DNA of 64,000 nt from an uncultured Woeseiaceae bacterium (GTDB lineage: Bacteria > Pseudomonadota > Gammaproteobacteria > Steroidobacterales > Woeseiaceae): positions 186,001 to 250,000 of the forward strand of contig CALZJH010000007.1 in assembly GCA_945787845.1 (NCBI GenBank), written 5' to 3'. The number at the start of each line of letters is the position of its first letter. The stretch's first letter is position 1. This document shows, piece by piece, positions 32,929 to 42,392 of this stretch. The translations under genes were made by a program, and so were the position numbers. A model generated the notes under the pieces. It searched no databases. It had not been told where the DNA came from and worked only from the letters and a program-made list of their open reading frames with translations.

Positions 32929-33561
32929 CGCCTCGACCAAACGCTCGTAGACTTCGTCGATCGAGCCTTCGGCATTGATGGTCACCAGTTTGTCGCGCTT
33001 GCGATAGAACTCGATCAACGGCTCGGTATTTTCACGATAAACATCGAGCCGATTACCGATCGTCTCTTCGTTGTCGTCTTCGCGCTGGATCAGTTCACCG
33101 CCCGCGTCGGTGCATTCGTCCAGCTCTTCCTGTGAAGAAAAGTACACATTCAGCAGCTTCCCGGTCAGCGAACAGGTGCGGCGCCCCGTGAGGCGCTTCA
33201 TGAGAATGTCGAAATCGACATCCATGAGAACCGCCGAATTCAGCGGCGTCCCCATCTGGTCGAGCAACTCCTCAAGGTCGAGGGCCTGCTGGGTCGTCCG
33301 CGGAAAGCCATCCAGGATGAAACCATCCTGCGCATCAGGCTGATCCAGGCGCTCGCTGATGATGCCCAGTACAACCTCGTCGGGGACCAGGTTACCGGCC
33401 TCCATGATCGACTTGGCTTTGAGGCCGAAACGCGTGCCCTCGGCCACGGCCTCACGCAACATGTCGCCGGTTGAAACCTGCGGAATGTTCTTGTCAGCCA
33501 TCAGTTTTTTCGCCTGGGTCCCCTTGCCGGATCCCGGGGCGCCAAGAAGTACGATACGCAT
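32923..33561 (-). CDS. adk: Adenylate kinase
   Basis: MRIVLLGAPGSGKGTQAKKL; FILDGFPRTTQQA; start at 33561. Confidence 0.98.
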   Translation of the reverse strand: MRIVLLGAPGSGKGTQAKKLMADKNIPQVSTGDMLREAVAEGTRFGLKAKSIMEAGNLVPDEVVLGIISERLDQPDAQDGFILDGFPRTTQQALDLEELLDQMGTPLNSAVLMDVDFDILMKRLTGRRTCSLTGKLLNVYFSSQEELDECTDAGGELIQREDDNEETIGNRLDVYRENTEPLIEFYRKRDKLVTINAEGSIDEVYERLVEAL

Positions 33562-33673
33562 TGCCAAATCTCGTGGTCTGTGTCGGGGCAAAGTACGCTA
33601 CTCGCAAAGGACTTTGCCGTCAATGCGAGGTATCCTTGCGGCCTCTTAACAACGTCAAATCAGGAATCGAACC

Positions 33674-34936
33674 ATGTCTGCAATGAACGCATTTTATGCC
33701 CAGTCGGGCGGCGTTACGGCTGTCATCAATGCTACGGCGTGCGGCGTCATCGAGACAGCACGCAAACACCCGAACAAGATCGCCAACGTGTATGCCGGCA
33801 GCAACGGCATCATCGGCGCGCTGACAGAGAACATGATCGATACCAGCAAGGAAAGCGCCGCCGCCATTGCGGCACTAATGCATACGCCTGGGGGCGCGTT
33901 CGGCTCGGCACGCTACAAATTGAAGGGTATTGAGGAGAATCGCGCCGAATACGAACGCCTCATCGAGGTCTTCAAGGCGCACGATATCGGGTACTTCTTC
34001 TACAATGGCGGTAACGACTCGATGGATACGGCCCACAAGGTGTCGCAGATCTCCAAGAGGATGGGATTCCCCGTCAACTGCCTGGGCGTTCCGAAGACTG
34101 TCGATAACGACCTGCCGGTTACGGATTGCTGCCCGGGCTTCGGGTCGGTCGCGAAATACGTCGCCGTCTCGACCCAGGAAGCGGCGATGGACGTCGCGTC
34201 GATGGCGGAAACCTCGACCAAGGTGTTCATCCTCGAAGTCATGGGGCGCCACGCCGGCTGGATTGCAGCGGCAGGTGGGCTCGCGGGCAAGAACGAAGGC
34301 GATGCGCCGCACATTATCCTGTTCCCGGAAATCCCGTTTAAGAAGCGCGACTTCCTGAAGAAGGTCCGCCATTGCGTCAATGACTACGGCTACTGCGTGA
34401 TCGTCGTCAGCGAAGGTGCCCAGTATGCCAACGGCAAGTTCCTGGCCGACCAGGGCACGCGTGACGCCTTCGGGCACGCCCAGCTGGGCGGAGTCGCCTC
34501 GGTGGTGGCGACGATGGTTCGCGACAATCTCGGCTTCAAATACCACTACGCGATCGCCGACTACCTGCAGCGATCCGCGCGCCATATCGCCTCGGACACC
34601 GACGTGAAACAGGCGTATGCCGTGGGCAAGGCGGCGGTACAGTACGCGTTGCAGGGGAAGACCGCGGTGATGCCCGTAATCAAGCGCGTATCCGACAAGC
34701 CGTATCGCTGGAAAATCGAATCTGCCCCGCTCGGCCGCATCGCCAACAAGGAAAAGATGGTTCCGCGGCGCTATATCACCAAGGATGGCTTCGGGATCAC
34801 GGCGGCCGCACGCCGCTACCTCGAACCGTTGATCAAGGGCGAGAATTACCCTCCGTATATCAATGGCTTACCGAGAACGGCGAAGCTTAAAAAGCGGCTC
34901 GTCAGACCAAAGCTCGGCACGAAATTTGTGGTATGA
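33674..34936 (+). CDS. 6-phosphofructokinase, pyrophosphate-dependent type
   Basis: GGNDSMDTAHKVS (Asp in place of the ATP-PFK Gly) and GVPKTVDNDLPVTD (Lys in PKTVDND), the residues diagnostic of PPi-PFK. Confidence 0.93.
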   Translation: MSAMNAFYAQSGGVTAVINATACGVIETARKHPNKIANVYAGSNGIIGALTENMIDTSKESAAAIAALMHTPGGAFGSARYKLKGIEENRAEYERLIEVFKAHDIGYFFYNGGNDSMDTAHKVSQISKRMGFPVNCLGVPKTVDNDLPVTDCCPGFGSVAKYVAVSTQEAAMDVASMAETSTKVFILEVMGRHAGWIAAAGGLAGKNEGDAPHIILFPEIPFKKRDFLKKVRHCVNDYGYCVIVVSEGAQYANGKFLADQGTRDAFGHAQLGGVASVVATMVRDNLGFKYHYAIADYLQRSARHIASDTDVKQAYAVGKAAVQYALQGKTAVMPVIKRVSDKPYRWKIESAPLGRIANKEKMVPRRYITKDGFGITAAARRYLEPLIKGENYPPYINGLPRTAKLKKRLVRPKLGTKFVV

Positions 34937-35071
34937 TGCGCATCCGGCTCAGCCGGTGAAGAACAATCCTTTTTGGGGAACATCACAATTCAACGCATCC
35001 TTGCGCTCGCCTTTACGGCCGGCGCTGTCGACTGCGCTTGATCTCAAACAATAAAAGTCAGGAGATATCTG

Positions 35072-37117
35072 ATGTCTAACGAGTTGGCCCTGTGGCTCTC
35101 GATCGGTGCTGGCGTACTCGCCATCCTGTTCGGAGTTGTCACTACACAGTGGGTTCTCAAGCAGCCTGCAGGCAACGCCCGCATGCAGGAAATCGGCGCG
35201 GCAATCCAGGAAGGCGCAAAGGCCTACATGGATCGCCAGTACATGACCATTGGCATGGTCGGCGTCGTGCTTGCAGTGGTTCTTGGTTTCGCCCTTGATT
35301 GGGCGACGGCGATCGGCTTTTCGATCGGCGCTGTCTTCTCAGCCCTTGCCGGTTACATCGGCATGTTCGTATCGGTGCGCGCCAACACGCGCACAGCAGA
35401 AGCTGCAACCAAGGGCGTTAACCCGGCATTGAACGTCGCGTTCAAGGGCGGCGCTATTACGGGCATGCTCGTGGTCGGCCTCGGCCTGCTCGGCGTCGCG
35501 GGCTACTACACTATCTTGATGAAGATGGGCTCGACTGTCGATCACGCCATCCACGCACTGGTTGGCCTTGCCTTCGGCGGCTCGCTGATCTCGATCTTCG
35601 CCCGACTCGGCGGCGGTATCTTCACCAAGGGTGCGGATGTCGGTGCTGATCTCGTTGGCAAGGTCGAAGCCGGTATTCCGGAAGACGATCCCCGCAACCC
35701 GGGCGTCATCGCGGACAACGTCGGCGACAACGTCGGCGACTGCGCCGGTATGGCCGCGGATCTGTTTGAGACCTACGCTGTCACGATCATCGCAACGATG
35801 CTGCTCGGCAGCCTCATTATCGATGCCTACGGTATCCAGGCCGTTCTGTATCCGCTGGTTCTGGGCGCGGTTTCGATCGTCGCTTCTATCATCGGCACGT
35901 TCTTCGTTAAGACATCTGACGGAGGCAAGGTCATGGGTGCCCTCTACAAGGGCATGATTGTTGCGGCGATACTCGCGGCCATCGCGTTCTGGTTCATCAC
36001 CGACTTGATGATGGGCGGCACGGGCGCTGCGAAGAACATCTACTTCTCGTCGCTGATCGGCCTGGCGCTCACGGCTGCCATGGTTGTAATTACCGAGTAC
36101 TACACAGGTACGGATTACAAGCCTGTTAAAACTATCGCCAACGCTTCACTCACGGGTGACGCAACGAACATCATCGCGGGCCTCGGCATCTCAATGAAAG
36201 CGACCGCACTTCCGGTCCTGGCCGTCTGTGCCAGCATCTGGGGTGCGTTCCAGCTGGCGCCCGAAGGCGTGCCGATGGGTGGTTTGTACAATATCGCGAT
36301 CGCTGCTACGGCAATGCTATCGATGACAGGCGTCATCGTTGCTCTCGACGCATTTGGCCCGATCACGGATAACGCCGGTGGCGTTGCCGAGATGGCCGAG
36401 TTGCCGCCGGAAGTTCGCAAGATTACTGACCAGCTCGATGCAGTCGGTAACACGACCAAGGCCGTAACCAAAGGTTACGCCATTGGCTCGGCCGGTCTCG
36501 CCGCCCTCGTCCTGTTTGCGGACTACAACAACGCGCTGGCCACGGCCGGCAAGGACGTTACCTTCCTGCTGAACGACTACCGCGTCATCATCGGCCTGTT
36601 CATTGGCGGTCTCGTACCGTACCTGTTCGGCGCCATGGCGATGGAAGCGGTGGGTCGCGCTGCCGGCGCGGTGGTCGAAGAAGTTCGCCGCCAGTTCCGC
36701 GAGATCGAAGGCATCATGGAAGGCACAGGCAAGCCGGATTACAGCCGCGCTGTCGACCTGCTGACCAAGGCCGCGATCAAAGAAATGGTCGTACCCAGTC
36801 TGCTGCCGATCGCGGTACCGCTGATCGTCGGCTTCACTCTCGGTGTTGAGGCCCTGGGTGGCCTGCTCCTCGGCACGATCGTTACCGGCCTGTTCGTCGC
36901 CATCTCGATGACGGCTGGCGGCGGTGCCTGGGACAACGCCAAAAAGTACATCGAAGATGGCAACTGTGGCGGCAAGGGCTCCGATGCCCACAAAGCCGCT
37001 GTCACGGGCGACACCGTCGGCGATCCGTACAAGGATACGGCCGGCCCGGCGATTAACCCGCTGATCAAGATCATCAACATCGTTGCGCTGCTGATGGTCC
37101 CGCTGCTGGTTGGCTAA
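35072..37117 (+). CDS. hppA: Membrane-bound proton-translocating pyrophosphatase, K+-independent type
   Basis: [56 protein letters not shown] (Lys at the K+-independence position). Confidence 0.97.
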   Translation: MSNELALWLSIGAGVLAILFGVVTTQWVLKQPAGNARMQEIGAAIQEGAKAYMDRQYMTIGMVGVVLAVVLGFALDWATAIGFSIGAVFSALAGYIGMFVSVRANTRTAEAATKGVNPALNVAFKGGAITGMLVVGLGLLGVAGYYTILMKMGSTVDHAIHALVGLAFGGSLISIFARLGGGIFTKGADVGADLVGKVEAGIPEDDPRNPGVIADNVGDNVGDCAGMAADLFETYAVTIIATMLLGSLIIDAYGIQAVLYPLVLGAVSIVASIIGTFFVKTSDGGKVMGALYKGMIVAAILAAIAFWFITDLMMGGTGAAKNIYFSSLIGLALTAAMVVITEYYTGTDYKPVKTIANASLTGDATNIIAGLGISMKATALPVLAVCASIWGAFQLAPEGVPMGGLYNIAIAATAMLSMTGVIVALDAFGPITDNAGGVAEMAELPPEVRKITDQLDAVGNTTKAVTKGYAIGSAGLAALVLFADYNNALATAGKDVTFLLNDYRVIIGLFIGGLVPYLFGAMAMEAVGRAAGAVVEEVRRQFREIEGIMEGTGKPDYSRAVDLLTKAAIKEMVVPSLLPIAVPLIVGFTLGVEALGGLLLGTIVTGLFVAISMTAGGGAWDNAKKYIEDGNCGGKGSDAHKAAVTGDTVGDPYKDTAGPAINPLIKIINIVALLMVPLLVG

Positions 37118-37143
37118 GTCCTCACCACAGTGATACAAACAAG

Positions 37144-37175
37144 GCCGCCGGGTATTCTGCCTGGCGGCTTTTTTT
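37144..37175 (+). terminator. Rho-independent terminator after hppA
   Basis: GCCGCCGGG-tattctg-CCTGGCGGC stem followed by TTTTTTT. Confidence 0.92.
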
Positions 37176-37240
37176 GTACACGGACGTACTTATGCCGCGA
37201 AGTGCAGGGATGCACGAGAGCGGCGTTTTGCCCGTACACT

Positions 37241-38077
37241 ATGACTATCGACGATACCCTTATTAACTATAGACCGCGCCGTGAGCTGACCGGCGTCTCG
37301 CGCTTCGTCGCCGAGTTCCTGTTCTTCGGCATCAAGGAAGCACGAGCCTGCCTGTTCGCCGGTTTGTTTTTTGTCGCCGTATTTGCCGTCCCCAGGGCCG
37401 GCCTGTTCGGGATCCCTCGCTACGACCTGTTGTTGCTCATTGCGCTCGGCGTCCAGGCCGGAATGCTCTGGCTGAAACTGGAAACCTGGGATGAGGTAAA
37501 GGCGATCACGCTGTTTCACCTGATCGGCTTTGCTCTCGAAGTATTCAAGACGTCGAGCGCGATCCAATCCTGGTCCTATCCCGATTTCGCCTACACCAAG
37601 GTGTTCGGCGTGCCGCTGTTCTCGGGATTCATGTACGCGGCGGTGGGCAGCTACATGATCCAGGCCTGGCGTTTGCTCGACTTGAAAATAGACCACCACC
37701 CGCCTTACTGGATGGCCTGGATCGTCGCGATTCTCGTGTACGCCAATTTCTTTACGCACCATTTCATTGGCGATTACCGCTGGTACATCGCGGCGCTCGC
37801 CCTGGGTCTCTACGCGCGCTCTGTGGTGACATTCCGTCCCCTCGACCGCGAGCGCCGCATGCCCCTGCTCCTGGCGTTCGTGCTGATCGGTTTTTTCATC
37901 TGGCTTGCCGAAAACATCAGCACCTTTTTCTCTATCTGGAGCTATCCCGACCAGCTTGGTGCGTGGTCGGTCGTACACGTCGCCAAGTGGAGCTCCTGGT
38001 CGCTGCTCGTGATCATGACCTTCACCATTGTCGCGAACCTGAAACACATCAAGGAGAAGATCCGGGTTCCGAACTGA
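37241..38077 (+). CDS. DUF817 family membrane protein
   Basis: SWSYPDFAYTKVFGVPLFSGFMYAAVGSYMIQAWRL; ENISTFFSIWSYPDQ; start MTIDDTLINY at 37241. Confidence 0.88.
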   Translation: MTIDDTLINYRPRRELTGVSRFVAEFLFFGIKEARACLFAGLFFVAVFAVPRAGLFGIPRYDLLLLIALGVQAGMLWLKLETWDEVKAITLFHLIGFALEVFKTSSAIQSWSYPDFAYTKVFGVPLFSGFMYAAVGSYMIQAWRLLDLKIDHHPPYWMAWIVAILVYANFFTHHFIGDYRWYIAALALGLYARSVVTFRPLDRERRMPLLLAFVLIGFFIWLAENISTFFSIWSYPDQLGAWSVVHVAKWSSWSLLVIMTFTIVANLKHIKEKIRVPN

Positions 38078-38167
38078 CAAGTGAACCTGCGAAAGCTCGC
38101 GTCTCGTGCTATTTTGGTAAGACAAGGCCGGCGTCCGCAGGACCCATGGAACCGGCAGGAGGGGAAC

Positions 38168-38362
38168 ATGACAGAGCACCACGATGACGCACATAACCTG
38201 TCGCTGTTTATCGGCGTAGGTGTTGCGCTGGGCGCCGGTGTTGGTGCCGCGCTGGGCGCGGCTTTTGACAACCTCGCGGTGGGCGTTGGCATGGGACCCG
38301 CGATTGGCATCGCGATAGCCGTCGGTGTCTGGAGTGCGCGGCAGTCCAGAGAGGACCAGTAG
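38168..38362 (+). CDS. Small Gly-rich membrane protein (glycine-zipper-like)
   Basis: MTEHHDDAHNLSLFIGVGVALGAGVGAALGAAFDNLAVGVGMGPAIGIAIAVGVW after AGGAGGGGAAC RBS. Confidence 0.7.
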   Translation: MTEHHDDAHNLSLFIGVGVALGAGVGAALGAAFDNLAVGVGMGPAIGIAIAVGVWSARQSREDQ

Positions 38363-38424
38363 ACAATCCGAAAAGCGTGAACTGCGCCGCAGGCCCCGGT
38401 AGCCTGTGAAGCGACAATAGAGGC

Positions 38425-39051
38425 ATGAAAAAGCCTCTGTTGTTTGTCATAGCCCTCGCCGGCGCGTGGTACGCCTGGAGTCAACATACTGGCGTCCAGG
38501 GTGCGTACGATGAGAATGGCGAACCCGTAACCCTGTTGTTCACTACCGGCCAGTGCGGCGAAGCCTGTGACCAGATGCGGCTCTATCTGCAGAAGCGCGT
38601 CGAATTCGAAGAACACGATGCCTTCGAAGACGAGGCCGGACGCGCCTTGTACCTCGAGTACGGGGGCGATGGTTACCTCCCTTACGTTGTCATGGGCGAG
38701 CAGCGCGTCGTCGGGCCCGATACAGGTGCGGTCGTCTCTGCGATGGCGGCCGAGTTGGGGCCCGGTTCCATCCGCGAACGCGAGGCACAGGCGCTGGCCC
38801 TGAACTTCGACCAGGACGGTGAACCGATTGTCGTCATGTACGCCACGGACTGGTGCGGCTATTGCAAGCAGGCTCGCGACTACTTTCGCGCCAACAACAT
38901 CGTATTCGTGGAGTACGACATCGAGAAGAACAGTAAGGCCAAGAGGAATTACGACGTGTTAAAGGGGAGCGGAACGCCCCTGATTTACCAGGGCTACACG
39001 CGCGTGGTGGGTTTTCATCCGCGCCTGGTGGAAGAAAAACTCGATCTCTGA
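38425..39051 (+). CDS. Exported protein with two thioredoxin-fold/glutaredoxin-like modules
   Basis: First module TTGQCGEACDQMRLYLQ...LPYVVMGEQRVVG; second module ATDWCGYCKQARDYF...TPLIYQGYTRVVG. Confidence 0.82.
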   Translation: MKKPLLFVIALAGAWYAWSQHTGVQGAYDENGEPVTLLFTTGQCGEACDQMRLYLQKRVEFEEHDAFEDEAGRALYLEYGGDGYLPYVVMGEQRVVGPDTGAVVSAMAAELGPGSIREREAQALALNFDQDGEPIVVMYATDWCGYCKQARDYFRANNIVFVEYDIEKNSKAKRNYDVLKGSGTPLIYQGYTRVVGFHPRLVEEKLDL

Positions 39052-41385
39052 TCAGGGATTGAGCGTACGGTAGCTGCCGGTCGTCCCGGTTCCAAGCAAC
39101 GCAGGCGCTTCGATAAAGTGCCCCTGCACAAAATCCACACCCACGTCACGCAACCAGTCGAAGTCTTCCTGGTGCTCAACCTGTTCGGCCACGATCTTGA
39201 ACTCCATGGTTCGCGCAAGCTTGATCATGGCGGTCACCATCTCCTGGTTCACGAGGTCGGTTTGCAGGTGGCGCGTATACGTGCCGTCGATCTTCAGGTA
39301 GTCGATCGGAAGGTGCTTGAGACTCGAAAACGAGCCGAGGCCGCTGCCAAAGTCATCGAGCGAAAACTCGCAGCCGATGCCATGCAGTACCTCAATGAAT
39401 CGCTGGGCTTGCTGCACATTGGACAGGATGGATTTTTCGGTCACCTCGAAACAGATTGACGACGGCGCAACGCCGGTACGGTCGAGGGCATCCACAACGA
39501 ACCCCAGGAACGCCTCATCACCGAGCGTCTGCCCCGACAGGTTAATGGCACAGCTCCGGTGTCCGGCCAGTTTTATTTCACCGCCGGAGATCGCGGCCAG
39601 GGCCGCGTTGATCACCCAGCGATCTATCTGCGGCATCATTTGGTAACGCTCGGCAGGCCGCAGGAATTCGGCCGAGTCCGTCGCGCGGCCACGCCCTTCG
39701 CTGAGCCGTATCAATACCTCAAGCGCCGGTCCCGTGTCGGTCTTGCCGCGCATGGCAATGATGGGCTGCACAGCAAGTTCAAAGCCGTCCTCGTGCAAGG
39801 CCGTTTGCAGTTGCCGCAACCACTGGATATCGCCACGCTCGCGCGCCACGGCTTCATCGCGAGCCGAGTAGATATGTACCTGGCCCCTGCCCTGCTGCTT
39901 CGCCATATAGCACGCCGAATCCGCCGCGCTCATGAGATCCTGCAAGGTGCCGCTGGCGTGGGATATTTCGACGAGGCCAATCGAAATGCCGATATTGAAG
40001 ATCTTGTCTTTCCATACGAAGCGGTAGTCGGCGATCGCGTTGCATATATCGGTCGCAATCTGGCGCGCCTTCTCGATCGGGCAACCGATAAGCAGCGCAC
40101 CAAATTCGTCGCCGCCCAACCTGCCGACGAAATCCGAGTCCCGGACCTGGTCCTTGATGAGCGCCGCCACTTCACGAAGCATGTTGTCACCGGCCATATG
40201 ACCGCAGCTGTCATTGACGGCCTTGAAGCGATCAAGATCCATGTAGAACAACATGTGCACGGCTTCTTCGGCATGCGCAGCGTCCATGGCCTCGTCGAGG
40301 CGGCGTTCAAACTCGCGGCGGTTGACCAGGCCTGTAAGCGGGTCATGGGTTGCCTGGTAGGACATTTTGCGTGTGAGGCCGCGCAATTCGCCGACGTCAT
40401 GAAAGACGACGACCGTGCCTGAAATACTGTTGCTCGGCCCGCGAACCGGCGACGCGGTAATTTCGACGGAATGCTCATGCTCGCCGTCGGCCGTGACCAT
40501 GACCGCACGCCGCCCCATATTGACGCGCCGCCGCATGGCCAGGCAGCGATCGACGGGGTCACCGAGTGGACGACGATCCGCATCGTCGACCAGGTTGAAC
40601 AACTCCCCGATGCGATGACCGGAGGCATCATCCCGGTTGGTACCGATCAGCGTTTCGGCAGCCTGGTTCATGTAATCGATGCGGCCGTCGTTATCCGTCG
40701 TAATCACGCCCTCGGAAATAGACTCCAGGGTGTACTGGGCCTGCCGTTTGCTGCGCGACAACGACACTTCGAGACTCTTTCGATGGCTCACATCCCGAGC
40801 CACGGTGAGGATAGCGGTGTGCCCCTGGAAGTCGATCGTCGAACTCTGTGCCTCGACCCAGAGTCCGGCCTGGTTGCCGTTGATCAGCTGCATTTCGATT
40901 CGACGCGGCACGTTTTCGCCCGCGAGGCGCTTGGCGACCGTCTTGCGAAACAGCGCGCGGTACGCCGGCTTGACCAGGTCGGCAATTTCGCGGCCAATCA
41001 GCTGGACGGGTTCCAGACCCACGAGACTGGCCGCCGACTCATTGGCCAGCAGAATCTTTTCGTCGTGAATGATGACGATTTCAGGAAGGGTCTGAGCGAA
41101 ATCCCGGAAAAGACGGTCGCGCCCCTGGATCTTCTCGTCGCGCTCGCCAAGCGCGTCAAACAGCCGATTCACCGTGTGCGCAAGCTGCGCCGCCTCAGGG
41201 TCGTTCGGAATGGTCAGGCGATGCCCGACCGACGCGTCACGCGACGCCTCGAGCAATTCTTCGTTGAGACGCGAAACACGGTTGAGCACTCGCCGACGTG
41301 ACCGCCACAGGCTCACAGACATCACCAGTGCCACAATAGCCACCGCGGCCAGTGCGAGTGTGATAATGACTTGAGTGGAAATCAT
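39052..41385 (-). CDS. PAS-GGDEF-EAL cyclic-di-GMP turnover protein
   Basis: RLGGDEF with upstream RDSD I-site; EVL, INLS, FEVTE, DDFGSG, LKID, VAEQVE motifs. Confidence 0.95.
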   Translation of the reverse strand: MISTQVIITLALAAVAIVALVMSVSLWRSRRRVLNRVSRLNEELLEASRDASVGHRLTIPNDPEAAQLAHTVNRLFDALGERDEKIQGRDRLFRDFAQTLPEIVIIHDEKILLANESAASLVGLEPVQLIGREIADLVKPAYRALFRKTVAKRLAGENVPRRIEMQLINGNQAGLWVEAQSSTIDFQGHTAILTVARDVSHRKSLEVSLSRSKRQAQYTLESISEGVITTDNDGRIDYMNQAAETLIGTNRDDASGHRIGELFNLVDDADRRPLGDPVDRCLAMRRRVNMGRRAVMVTADGEHEHSVEITASPVRGPSNSISGTVVVFHDVGELRGLTRKMSYQATHDPLTGLVNRREFERRLDEAMDAAHAEEAVHMLFYMDLDRFKAVNDSCGHMAGDNMLREVAALIKDQVRDSDFVGRLGGDEFGALLIGCPIEKARQIATDICNAIADYRFVWKDKIFNIGISIGLVEISHASGTLQDLMSAADSACYMAKQQGRGQVHIYSARDEAVARERGDIQWLRQLQTALHEDGFELAVQPIIAMRGKTDTGPALEVLIRLSEGRGRATDSAEFLRPAERYQMMPQIDRWVINAALAAISGGEIKLAGHRSCAINLSGQTLGDEAFLGFVVDALDRTGVAPSSICFEVTEKSILSNVQQAQRFIEVLHGIGCEFSLDDFGSGLGSFSSLKHLPIDYLKIDGTYTRHLQTDLVNQEMVTAMIKLARTMEFKIVAEQVEHQEDFDWLRDVGVDFVQGHFIEAPALLGTGTTGSYRTLNP

Positions 41386-41616
41386 GTCGAGCCCGGTTAT
41401 TGCGTAGTCAGATTAGTATGGATCATTTGATATGATTGCTTTTTTCTGGGCTCGAGACGCATCTTCGGGTAAGCATATCCCAGCCGAACAAGCCCACCGA
41501 GGCTATTCACCATAATTCTGAACTGGCTGTCATAAGGCGCGTGGTCGCGTTGTTGGCGAGAACAGGCTGAATGCTGGATAGGTCTTCAATTTCAATTGCT
41601 TACAGGTACGACACGC

Positions 41617-42267
41617 ATGAACACCGATTACGCTCGCCTGCAGATGGTCAACCAGCAGGTTCGTGGCTGGAATGTCTACGACGAGGATGTCCTGGCGATG
41701 CTCGGGCAACTGCCCAGAGAGCACTTTGTGCCCGAGGAATTCATCTCGCTCGCGTTCGCCGACATCGCTTTGCCCATCGGGCACGGCGAATTTATGATGA
41801 CACCGACCATCGAGGGCCGCCTGTTGCAGGCATTGAGTCTCGATGGCGACGAAAACGTCCTCGAGATCGGCACCGGCAGTGGCTTCATGACGGCCTGCCT
41901 TGCGCAGCTCGCAAGTCACGTCACGAGCATCGACATCTATGACGACTTTATCGAGTCGGCGGCAGAGAAGCTCGCCGATGAAGAAATTGGGAATGTCGAG
42001 CTCCTGCAAATGGACGCAACGCAGGCGCTGCCGGAAGGCCGGTTCGATGCGATCGCCGTCACCGGATCCATTCAGTCGTTTGATCCACGCTTTGTCGAGG
42101 CGTTGAGCCCGCACGGCCGTCTGTTCGTCGTCGTCGGAGACGGGCCGGCCATGCAGGCCAGGCTGATCGAGCGAACCGAAGAGCATGACTGGCAAACGGT
42201 GTCCTTATTCGAGACGGAACTGGCACCACTGGTGCACGGAGCATTGCCGCCACAGTTTTCTTTTTAA
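41617..42267 (+). CDS. Protein-L-isoaspartate O-methyltransferase family protein
   Basis: MVNQQVRGWNVYDEDVLAMLGQLPREHFVPEEF; VLEIGTGSGFMTACLA. Confidence 0.92.
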   Translation: MNTDYARLQMVNQQVRGWNVYDEDVLAMLGQLPREHFVPEEFISLAFADIALPIGHGEFMMTPTIEGRLLQALSLDGDENVLEIGTGSGFMTACLAQLASHVTSIDIYDDFIESAAEKLADEEIGNVELLQMDATQALPEGRFDAIAVTGSIQSFDPRFVEALSPHGRLFVVVGDGPAMQARLIERTEEHDWQTVSLFETELAPLVHGALPPQFSF

Positions 42268-42331
42268 AAAGACGAAACCAGTTGCAGGCCTCTTGCATCT
42301 AAGACCTGAAGCGCTTCTTTCCAACTGGTTT

Positions 42332-42355
42332 GGTGATATAGTAGACTATAACACC
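42332..42355. promoter_or_regulatory. 24-bp imperfect palindrome upstream of tolC
   Basis: GGTG-a-TATAGT-ag-ACTATA-a-CACC-type symmetry (10 of 12 pairs). Confidence 0.5.
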
Positions 42356-42392
42356 TCGCGCCACATAGCGGCCCCTACCCGGAACGGTAAAA

